Assembly: GCA_029263395.1 (NCBI GenBank)
Contig: JAJCXO010000150.1
Location: forward strand, 1-32,486
Source: Acidobacteriota bacterium
GTDB lineage: Bacteria; Acidobacteriota; Thermoanaerobaculia; Multivoradales; J023
Direction of reading: 5' to 3'
Length of the DNA: 32,486 nucleotides
Made by a program: the position numbers and the translations under genes. Shown one piece after another: positions 21,937 to 29,561 of the stretch. Within the stretch, counting starts at the first letter, position 1. Each line of letters starts with the position of its first letter. The notes beneath the pieces are model-generated. The model searched no databases and had not been told where the DNA came from. It was given only the letters and a program-made list of their open reading frames with translations.

Positions 21937-24471
21937 ATGAAACGGTTCAACTCACCGCCCCCAGCCCTAGCAGCCCGAGTCCTCTTATGCCTCCTGGTCT
22001 GCTGGTTCTTTTTTGCCCCAGCAGCTTCTTTTGCTCAGCCCGCTCCGGTGATCGACTTGGCGACGGTGTCGCCGGACGATGGGTTGTTACGCCGGGTCTA
22101 CGGCGCTACCGGTGACGGCCGATTTGGCCTGCCGGTAGCTGGCGGTTCTGACTGTGACGGCGACGGCCGGGTGGACTATGCGGTGGCATTTATGCTCGCC
22201 AGCCCCTTCGGCCAGTTCTCGGCCGGCGAGGTGAATCTGATTCTGGGTGATGGCACGACCGGTGGCATCGTCGATACCGCGGTTGACGATCCTCGGGTGT
22301 TGCGTTTTTTTGGGACTCAAGTACGAGAAAACGCCGGCAGCGAGATCTGGATGGACGACGTCACCGGCGATGGACTCGGAGACCTGTTGATCAGTCGTCA
22401 GAACTACACCCCTGATGAGGCGCGTTTGGGTGCCGGCGCGTTGACGGTGGTGGTTGGCGGACCGGCGTTGAGAGCCCAAGCGGAAAGCCTGCAAGGGGTT
22501 GACCTGGCAGCGCCACCGGCCGGTATCGTGTTGACGACGTTTGTCGGGCCGTCGCGTCTCGACCGGCTCGGCATCTGGATGCGCACCGGTGACGTCGACG
22601 GCGACGGCATCAACGACATTGTTGTCGGTGCCGATCAGGAAGACCTCGGAGTCGAAATCAATCGTGGCGCTGGTTACGTCATCCGTGGTGGCGCCCATTT
22701 GGCGGCAGGAGGTGTGATCGATCTCGCCCAGCCGGAGTTGACGCCGTTGGCCCAAGACATCGCCAAGATCACTCCGCCGGCAGGCTCGAGCAGGTACCAC
22801 CTTGGAGCCACTTGCCAGATCGCCGATCTCGACGGCAACGGGCGCAGCGAAGTACTCCTGGCGGCTGCCTTGAATCGAGCCGGTGCCAGCCTGGAGGCTG
22901 ACGGTGCGCCACCCGGCTCGGCTGAAGCTTCGGGGGGAGCTCCTGACGGCACCGTGTACATCGTGTGGGACGACAACTTCCCAGCCGAACCATGGCCGGT
23001 CGGCTACAGCTTCGATATCTCAACCTCCCCGGGCAGCCGCAGCATCATCAACGGCGAGACCTTCAACATCGGCTTCGGCGAGGAGATGCTCGGTGGGCTG
23101 GACTACGATGCCGACGGCCGGGCCGACCTTTTTGTCGGCGATCTGGTGGCTGATGGCACCGCGACGCGGGATCGGGCGGGCTCTGGCCTGGGCCATGTGG
23201 TGTTCGATGCCGCAGCGCTGAAGGGTTTGGAGTTTGACATGGAAACACCGCCGCCAGGGTTGCGAGTGACCCGGATCCTGGGTCCATCGACCGGGGCGAT
23301 TGCCGCCGATACCGCGGCCCATGGTGATTTTGATGGTGACGGCTTCAGCGATTTAGCCTTTACCGGCCCCCACGCCCGGCCCTTGGGTCGCCTCAACGCC
23401 GGGGTTGTCCATGTGTTGTTTGGCCAGCTCACTGGCTGGCCGGCGACCATCGATCTGGCGATCGACAACTTTCCGTCGCCAGATGAAGTGAGGATTGCCG
23501 AGATCCAAGGGGCTCGCGGCGCCGCGCCCAACGATATTGGTGACACCTTGGGTTACAGTGCAGCCGCTGGTGACGTCAATGGCGATGGCTTGACCGACCT
23601 CATCGTCAACGAGATGGTTGGTAATGGTCTGGCCCCGGATGCAATCGACGTCGGCAACCTATTGGTGATCAGCGGGCGGGCGCTAGGCGGCGAAACCTGC
23701 ACACCGTCCGACACCGCCCTGTGTTTGAGCGACAACCGATTCCGGGTCGAAGTCGAGTGGGAAGATTTTGTCGGCCTCACCGGTCGCGGCCATGGCATCG
23801 AGCTGACCGACGACACCGGCACCTTCTGGTTCTTCGATGCCGCCAATGTCGAACTGGTGGTCAAAGTGCTCGATGCCTGCGTTCGATTTGAACGTTTCTG
23901 GGTGTTTGCCGGTGGCCTGACCGATGTCGGCGCAGTGATCACCGTCACCGACACCTTCACCGGCGAGCAGCAGATCTACACCAACACACTGGGCGACGCA
24001 TTTCAGCCAGTCCGAGACACCTCTGCGTTTGCAACGTGTCCGGGCAGCGGCGCTTCCGCGACATCGCATCAGGCCCTCGCTATCGCGCCGGTGGCAAGTC
24101 ACGACAAAGTGAGCGGAGACTGCACGCCCGACGCCACCACCCTCTGTCTCAGCGCCGGACGCTTCGCCGTCCAAGGCAGTTGGCAAACGGCTGATGAAAC
24201 CGGCGACGGTCAAGCTATCGCCTTGACCGGAGATACCGGCTACCTCTGGTTCTTCGACTCTGACAACGTCGAAGTTGTGATCAAGGTGCTCGACGCCTGC
24301 GGCCTGCCGGGTTTCGAGAGCTTCTGGGTGTTCGCCGCAGGTCTGACCGACGTCGGCGTCGCGTTGACGGTCACCGACACCGTTTCCGGAGAAGTTCGAC
24401 CCTACAGCAACGTGCTGGGGACAGCGTTTCAGCCGATCCGCCAGACCGACGCTTTCAGAACGTGTCCGTGA
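21937..24471 (+). CDS. secreted FG-GAP/VCBS beta-propeller with two C-terminal repeat domains
   Basis: The ATG at 21937 follows GAGG by eight bases; the protein has 844 residues. Residues 1-33 are a signal peptide (LLCLLVCWFFFAPAASFAQ). Seven calcium-type DxDxDG motifs are visible: DCDGDGRVD, DVTGDGLGD, DVDGDGIND, DLDGNGRSE, DYDADGRAD, DFDGDGFSD and DVNGDGLTD. That matches a seven-bladed integrin-alpha-like propeller. After it come two tandem copies of a roughly 115-residue beta-rich domain, each with LCLS, RF, DTG-(F/Y)-WFF, VKVLDAC, FWVFA and a final TC. The protein should bind ligands at the surface or be released. The terminal domain pair is of a kind I associate with Acidobacteriota secreted proteins; its role is unknown. 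Confidence 0.88.
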   Translation: MKRFNSPPPALAARVLLCLLVCWFFFAPAASFAQPAPVIDLATVSPDDGLLRRVYGATGDGRFGLPVAGGSDCDGDGRVDYAVAFMLASPFGQFSAGEVNLILGDGTTGGIVDTAVDDPRVLRFFGTQVRENAGSEIWMDDVTGDGLGDLLISRQNYTPDEARLGAGALTVVVGGPALRAQAESLQGVDLAAPPAGIVLTTFVGPSRLDRLGIWMRTGDVDGDGINDIVVGADQEDLGVEINRGAGYVIRGGAHLAAGGVIDLAQPELTPLAQDIAKITPPAGSSRYHLGATCQIADLDGNGRSEVLLAAALNRAGASLEADGAPPGSAEASGGAPDGTVYIVWDDNFPAEPWPVGYSFDISTSPGSRSIINGETFNIGFGEEMLGGLDYDADGRADLFVGDLVADGTATRDRAGSGLGHVVFDAAALKGLEFDMETPPPGLRVTRILGPSTGAIAADTAAHGDFDGDGFSDLAFTGPHARPLGRLNAGVVHVLFGQLTGWPATIDLAIDNFPSPDEVRIAEIQGARGAAPNDIGDTLGYSAAAGDVNGDGLTDLIVNEMVGNGLAPDAIDVGNLLVISGRALGGETCTPSDTALCLSDNRFRVEVEWEDFVGLTGRGHGIELTDDTGTFWFFDAANVELVVKVLDACVRFERFWVFAGGLTDVGAVITVTDTFTGEQQIYTNTLGDAFQPVRDTSAFATCPGSGASATSHQALAIAPVASHDKVSGDCTPDATTLCLSAGRFAVQGSWQTADETGDGQAIALTGDTGYLWFFDSDNVEVVIKVLDACGLPGFESFWVFAAGLTDVGVALTVTDTVSGEVRPYSNVLGTAFQPIRQTDAFRTCP
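23698..24039 (+). repeat. C-terminal domain, copy 1
   Basis: The encoded unit starts at CTPSDTALCLSDNRF and ends FATC. It contains TFWFFDAANVELVVKVLDAC and FWVFAGGLTDVGAVITVTD, which match copy 2 closely. Four Cys positions are shared with copy 2 and could form disulfides outside the cell. Confidence 0.8.
24121..24465 (+). repeat. C-terminal domain, copy 2
   Basis: The encoded unit starts at CTPDATTLCLSAGRF and ends FRTC. It contains YLWFFDSDNVEVVIKVLDAC and FWVFAAGLTDVGVALTVTD. An 81-base spacer separates it from copy 1. The two copies have diverged clearly at protein level, so the duplication is not recent. Confidence 0.8.
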
Positions 24472-24502
24472 AGGGTACTTTACTTCACCTCGCAGCCTCG
24501 AC

Positions 24503-27502
24503 TCAGCCTTGCGGCTGCCATTTGGTATGTAGTTTCGCGAGCGTCGTCTGGTGGCGATCACACTCGGGGTGTTCTCCTCCCCAACGGTTGCGGCAGGCCT
24601 CGATGTTCTGTTGCATCAGGGCTTCGGCATCTCCGAAGCGCTCCTGGCGTTCGAGAGCGGCGGCGACGAGGCGTCGAGCCCGAAGACGGTCGAGGCCACC
24701 CGGCTCTTGGATCCGCTCGTAGATAGTGAGTGCCTTGCGAGCCCATTGTTCAGCCTCGGCGTTGTTATCGGCCCAGACTTCGGCGACAGCGAGATTATTG
24801 AAGAGAGTAGCTGCCTCGGCACTGTCGTCGATGCCGTTGGCAGTGAAGATGTCGAGCGCTTCGAGATAGAGAGCCATGGCTTTCTCGCTGTTGCCTTCTC
24901 GATCCGCAATCGTGGCCAGATTCTGGAGCACTCCGGGTAGTACCAAATCGCGTGGAGACGAGGTGCGCAGGAGCTCCGCTGCGCGCTCGAAAAGCTTCTG
25001 AGCGGTATCGATCTCGCCGCGACGGCGGGCCAACTGACCGAGGTTGTTGTAGACGACAGCGATCCGGGAATGTTGTTCGCCAAAGGTCTCGATCAAGATT
25101 GCCAGGCTTTCGCGCAGCAGCTTTTCGGCCTCGTCGAGCTCGCCGGTCTTCATGAGCACGAGGGTCAGGTTGTTGAGCACGTTGGCGGTCTCTTCGTGGC
25201 CGGCGCCAAAGACCCGAGTGTGCATGGTCAGCGCAGCCCGGTAGTGCTGCGATGCACTCTCGAGATCGCCTCGGGTCTTGTGAATGCGTGCAATGTTGTT
25301 GAGGACAATCGCTTCGAGGGCACTTTCGCCTTTGTGGGACGCCCGTTGTACTTCGAGGGCTTCCTGAAATCCAGCCTCCGCCGAGTCCAGACGACCGCGC
25401 TCGAGTTCGAGCAGGGCCCGGTTGTTGAGCGTCGAGGCTAGGTCTGGATGGGGCTCCCGGTAGACGGCTCGTTGAATGGTCAGGGCGCGGTCCAGGAGCT
25501 CTTCCGCCAGTTCCGGGGTGTTGGTCTTCTCGACTTCGGCGAGTTGTCCCAGAATCAACGCGACTTCGGGGTGATCATCACCCCAGAAAGCCTCGGCACC
25601 TGCCAGTGCCTCTCGGAGTAGTTGCTCAGCGGATTGGTGGTCGGTGTAACGTGCCAGCAGCCCATGACGAAAAAGGATCTGGATCAGGAGCTCGTCGTAG
25701 CCTCGATCCCGGGCCTGTTGCTCGGCACGCGAAAAGAGCTCCTCAGCCTCGGAGAAGTCGCCGAGTCTGTGACGCACCTGGGCGAGCCGGAAGAGGCTCT
25801 CGACAGTCGCCAGGTGGTCTTCCCCCAAGCGCTCCCGACGCAGAGTCAAGGCCTGGCGGGTGAGGTGTTCGGCAGCTCCGTAGTTGTCGAGGGCAAAATA
25901 GAGATCCGCCAGACGTTGCCCGGCGTCCGCAACGGCGGGGTCGTGCGATCGGTAGTGCCGGGAGATGAGGTCGACGGACCGCTCGAGCAGAGGCTGAGCT
26001 TCGCTGGTGAGACCGAGTTTGCGATAAGTAGTGCCAATGGTGCCGAGAAGCTCGCCCAACAAGCCTGGCTGTTGGCGTAGACGCGCTTCGATATCGCGGG
26101 CGCCTTTGTCGAGAAGTTGACGGGCGGTGACCGTTTCGCCGCGTTGGCGGGAGGGTGCGGAAATCTCGAACAAATCGGTCAACACAGTCGACACCAGTTC
26201 GGCGCGATCACGCTGGCGGAGAATCTGGCTGTTCTGTAGCACTAACGCGGTGAGAAAGGACATCAGCAGGATCATCACGGTCGCGGCTGCCGCGACTGCG
26301 ATTTGGTTCCTGCGGACGAACTTCGTCGAGCGATAGACGAAGGTGTTTTTGCGGGCGGTGACCGGCAAGCCATCGAGGTGTCGCCGCAGATCGGCGGCGA
26401 GTTGATCGACGGTCGGATAACGGCGATCCACCTCTTTCTCGAGCACCATGTGCAGAATGTCATCGAGGTCGCCGGTCAATTGGCGCTCGATGTGTCGGGC
26501 TTCGACATCGCCATAGGGGCTCGGTTCCAGAGTCTCGATCGCGGTGCGGGCGACCTTCGAGGCGCGGCGCGGCTCCGTCAGACAGACTGCGGTCTCGATC
26601 GCTGTCGGCGTGGCGGCGGTGATGGCATAGGGCCGACGGCCGGCGAGGAGCTCGTAGAGCACCACTCCGAGGGAATAGACGTCGGTACCGGTGGTCACGA
26701 CTTCGCCTCGTACCTGCTCGGGGCTGGCGTATTCCGGGGTCATCGCTCGCCAGCCGGGAGCGGTCGGCATGACGGTTCTGGGAAATTGCCGGGGACTGAG
26801 CAGTTTGGCGATGCCGAAATCGAGCAGTTTGGGTTCACCGTCTCGGTTGACGAGGATGTTGCCGGGTTTGAGGTCGCGATGAATGACCAGGTTGCGATGG
26901 GCAAATTGCACCGCCTGACAAACCGAAAGGAACAACTCGATCCGGTCGGTGACGCCGAGGGCTTGTTCGGCGCACCATTGGTCGATAGGCACGCCGTCGA
27001 CGGACTCCATCACCAGGTAGGGGCGGCCGTCCTCAGTCGCGCCGCCGTCGAGCAGCTTGGCGATGTTGGGATGATCGAGCTGGGCGAGAATCTGCCGTTC
27101 GCTGAGGAAGCGCCGCACCAGGTCGTCAGTGTCCATGCCGCGTTTGATCACCTTGAGGGCAACAAGCTTCTCGAAGGTCTGATCGGCACGCGATGCCAGG
27201 TAGACTCTGCCGGCCCCACCGCTGCCGAGCAACCTCTCCAGGCGATAGGCGCCGACCCGTGTTCCTACGGCTAAGACCTCTGGCTCAGTTGGCGCGGTGA
27301 GCTCGAAGGCCGGCTCGTCGATGAAGCGGCTCGCGGCCTGCAGCGATGCGATCAGGGAGTCGACCTCCCGCCGGAGATCTGGATCCTTGGCGGTCGCCTG
27401 GTCGAGAAACTCCGGGCGCTCGGCCGGCTCTCGAGAGAGCACGGCGTCGAACAGCCACTGCACCTGGCGCCAGCGTTGCGGAGTCATCTCAGAGGTAGTC
27501 AT
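24503..27502 (-). CDS. membrane Ser/Thr protein kinase with C-terminal TPR domain
   Basis: Several starts are possible (GTG 27541, ATG 27514, 27502, 27487); 27502 has the best purine-rich site (GAGAG) upstream, giving 999 residues. The kinase domain starts near residue 84 with LGSGGAGRVYLA (glycine loop), VALKVIK (catalytic Lys about 117), HRDLKPGNILV (catalytic Asp about 210), DFG (228-230) and TPEYASPEQVRG. It is a complete Hanks-type kinase. A single membrane helix lies at about 401-423. The outside half is a long TPR array with repeated LNNLALVLMKTGELDEAEKLLRESL-type units. This layout is common in Acidobacteriota and Planctomycetes and implies signalling across the membrane with TPRs as the sensing or docking part. 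Convergent with the FG-GAP gene. Confidence 0.92.
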   Translation of the reverse strand: MTTSEMTPQRWRQVQWLFDAVLSREPAERPEFLDQATAKDPDLRREVDSLIASLQAASRFIDEPAFELTAPTEPEVLAVGTRVGAYRLERLLGSGGAGRVYLASRADQTFEKLVALKVIKRGMDTDDLVRRFLSERQILAQLDHPNIAKLLDGGATEDGRPYLVMESVDGVPIDQWCAEQALGVTDRIELFLSVCQAVQFAHRNLVIHRDLKPGNILVNRDGEPKLLDFGIAKLLSPRQFPRTVMPTAPGWRAMTPEYASPEQVRGEVVTTGTDVYSLGVVLYELLAGRRPYAITAATPTAIETAVCLTEPRRASKVARTAIETLEPSPYGDVEARHIERQLTGDLDDILHMVLEKEVDRRYPTVDQLAADLRRHLDGLPVTARKNTFVYRSTKFVRRNQIAVAAAATVMILLMSFLTALVLQNSQILRQRDRAELVSTVLTDLFEISAPSRQRGETVTARQLLDKGARDIEARLRQQPGLLGELLGTIGTTYRKLGLTSEAQPLLERSVDLISRHYRSHDPAVADAGQRLADLYFALDNYGAAEHLTRQALTLRRERLGEDHLATVESLFRLAQVRHRLGDFSEAEELFSRAEQQARDRGYDELLIQILFRHGLLARYTDHQSAEQLLREALAGAEAFWGDDHPEVALILGQLAEVEKTNTPELAEELLDRALTIQRAVYREPHPDLASTLNNRALLELERGRLDSAEAGFQEALEVQRASHKGESALEAIVLNNIARIHKTRGDLESASQHYRAALTMHTRVFGAGHEETANVLNNLTLVLMKTGELDEAEKLLRESLAILIETFGEQHSRIAVVYNNLGQLARRRGEIDTAQKLFERAAELLRTSSPRDLVLPGVLQNLATIADREGNSEKAMALYLEALDIFTANGIDDSAEAATLFNNLAVAEVWADNNAEAEQWARKALTIYERIQEPGGLDRLRARRLVAAALERQERFGDAEALMQQNIEACRNRWGGEHPECDRHQTTLAKLHTKWQPQG

Positions 27503-27609
27503 CTTGTCTCTCATTCGCGGCGATCTGAAGTTTCTGATCACGTTTTGTTACGGACTACGCCTCTCCCTGTAGGAGAACCCACGTCGGTCAATTATCACCG
27601 GAGAAGTTC

Positions 27610-29244
27610 ATGAGATCTGGATTCCAACGGAGCTTCAGCTTCGTGATGCGCAGTATTTTGGCAGTCTTTTTTTGGTCGACAACAGGTGTTGCCTTGGCCA
27701 ACGAAGTCGAGCAGACGATCCTCGTGCCACCGGGTAGCGATTCGGTAGCCGTCGATATCGCTTCAGACTCGGTGACTTCCATTTATGGGCCGTTCAACGG
27801 GCACCTGTGGCAGCAGGGGGAGCACCTCATTTACGTGCCGACGAGTCGCTTTGCGGAGTCCGGATCCGATTTAGCGATCGTTCACCTGACCCTTGCAGGT
27901 CGAACTGCTGGTGAGACTGTCTTGCGGCTTCGCTTCTTGGCGGGTGCCACTGCCTGGGATGGCGGAGTGGCGATCTTCGGTGATCTCACCGGTGCTCCGC
28001 CATCGTGGAGGCATTGGACCATCGACTCGATGGATGGGGCACCTACCCTCGAGCCCGGACTGTTTGGCGGCAAGGCTTATGTCTTCGATACCGAAGATGC
28101 CGACGGGCCGTCCATCACCACCGAAATCGAAGACGGCACCAACAGCGGCAATGGTACGACAACCAGCACGACAGATCTCGACGTCGAAGTTCGGGATCTA
28201 CCCGGTGCCAAGTATGGGACCTTGTCAAATATGACCTTCTTTCGGATCCGTGAGGGAGGCAACGTTATCGGTGGCCTGGATGCGGTCTGGGTTGACAAAG
28301 GGCGGTCCTCCGGCTGGTATCTGCGACCGACCACTTCGATGCAGCCCTTCGCGTCGAGCAGGTTCTTGCTCTCCGAGGGTAGGAATCGAGTGAGGCTCCG
28401 CCGCTGGTCCCAGCTCGACGCTGATGATGGAGGCATTGAGGTGTTTCTCAATGGCGAGTGGATCACAGAGTTGCCGTCACCCCCGATCAGTCTGGCTCAG
28501 CCCGAGATGCACGAGATCATGCTGACCAACGTTCCAGGACCCGGCGATCAGGAATTGGTGGTCGATAACCCGATAGCGCGGCGCAGCGGCAACCTGATCG
28601 ATCCGTCGATGCGACTGAGCTACAATAATTTTTCGGGCGGTGACACTAGCGAGTGGACGGTGGTGAATGCGGCGGCTCAGAGCTTCCCGAATCAGGACCT
28701 GCCGGGGCCCGGCAATCGATTCGATGTCGATCTGGGGCTGTTGTCGACCTCCCAGTCGAGTTTCCTCGAGAAGTCCGTGCCGCTGCCGGTGGGCGGGGTT
28801 CCAGATCCGCCAGAGTTCGGCCTGCGTTTATGGATCGACCCGACTGCGGTCAGCTTGCCGGCGCGGAGTTCGGTGCAGGTGGCCACCGCTTGTTCAGAGA
28901 GCGGAGCATCGTGCGACCCGCTACAGATCTGGCTGGGGCACGACGGCACCAGCTTTACAATTGCCGCCACCGCCTGGCGGGATGGCGGTAGCCCTACGCG
29001 GATCGAGACTCCAGTGACCCAGGTGCCGCATCTAGTGGAGGTTAGATTGGGCCACGGCTGGCTCCCGAATCTTGCCAACGGATTCCTCGAGCTGCGGATC
29101 GATGGTGTTTTGATCGGCCGGGCCACGGGCCTCGACAACCACACCGCTCAGATCAACAAGCTGCGTCTCGGCGTCCTCACGGATGCTGCCGGCAGCTCCG
29201 GCGTTGTTGGTCTCGACGACTTTGAAGCCTGGCGGCTCGAATAG
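27610..29244 (+). CDS. exported protein of unknown function, probably lectin-like beta domains
   Basis: The ATG at 27610 follows GGAG at six bases. The 544-residue product has a signal peptide (SILAVFFWSTTGVALANE) and no further membrane segment. It is rich in beta strands, Gly, Asp and Thr. Segments such as GLRLWIDPTAVSLPARSSVQVAT, IWLGHDGTSFTIAATAW, LELRIDGVLIGRATGLD and LRLGVLTDAAGSSGVVGLDDFEAWRLE resemble concanavalin/laminin-G-like jellyrolls. A related pattern earlier in the protein (FFRIREGGNVIGGLDAVWVDKG, IEVFLNGEWI) suggests two such domains. The final VGLDDFEAW motif is frequent at the end of LamG-like domains. Ligand unknown. It precedes the RHS gene in the same direction but is cut off from it by a strong terminator. 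Confidence 0.75.
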   Translation: MRSGFQRSFSFVMRSILAVFFWSTTGVALANEVEQTILVPPGSDSVAVDIASDSVTSIYGPFNGHLWQQGEHLIYVPTSRFAESGSDLAIVHLTLAGRTAGETVLRLRFLAGATAWDGGVAIFGDLTGAPPSWRHWTIDSMDGAPTLEPGLFGGKAYVFDTEDADGPSITTEIEDGTNSGNGTTTSTTDLDVEVRDLPGAKYGTLSNMTFFRIREGGNVIGGLDAVWVDKGRSSGWYLRPTTSMQPFASSRFLLSEGRNRVRLRRWSQLDADDGGIEVFLNGEWITELPSPPISLAQPEMHEIMLTNVPGPGDQELVVDNPIARRSGNLIDPSMRLSYNNFSGGDTSEWTVVNAAAQSFPNQDLPGPGNRFDVDLGLLSTSQSSFLEKSVPLPVGGVPDPPEFGLRLWIDPTAVSLPARSSVQVATACSESGASCDPLQIWLGHDGTSFTIAATAWRDGGSPTRIETPVTQVPHLVEVRLGHGWLPNLANGFLELRIDGVLIGRATGLDNHTAQINKLRLGVLTDAAGSSGVVGLDDFEAWRLE

Positions 29245-29561
29245 TCTCGGGCGCTTCCCGATCGGGCGCATCCCCTTAGCGTCCTCACGACCCCTGGCGA
29301 CACGTTCGCCAGGGGTCGTTGTCGTTTGGGTTGGGAATGGACCAGCCTGCCGCTTCGCCGCTCGCGGTCTGCGTTCTAGGTCTTGCTCTCGGGTACCGGT
29401 CCGTTTTTCTTGAGCACGCTTTTCAAACGCTTGCGCCTACATACCAGAAGGCCCGGTTCACCGATGCGCAGTCATCACGATGGTGGCGGGTCGATCGATC
29501 AACCACTGGACGCGGCCGTTCCTAGTGAGCGGCCGGTCTAAGACCCAACGGGAGTTTCATC
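29245..29561. other. 317-base intergenic region before the RHS gene
   Basis: It contains the terminator at 29287-29319. The rest has no convincing gene; open frames at 29183-29413 and 29319-29525 lack ribosome sites and known motifs. The promoter of the RHS gene should lie between 29320 and 29550, but no clear boxes are seen. Confidence 0.55.
29287..29319 (+). terminator. strong hairpin terminator
   Basis: ACGACCCCTGGCGA pairs perfectly with TCGCCAGGGGTCGT (14 base pairs) around a CACGT loop, 43 bases after the stop of the 544-aa gene. It is followed by TGTCGTTTGGG, only a weak T-tract, but the stem is the most stable hairpin I found in the window. Confidence 0.8.

Noticed and set aside
23683-24561. 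292-codon minus-strand frame
   Set aside because: Antisense shadow of the FG-GAP protein's C-terminal domains; its apparent repeat simply mirrors the tandem domains.
26303-27274. 323-codon plus-strand frame
   Set aside because: Antisense to the kinase domain, which has all its catalytic motifs on the minus strand.
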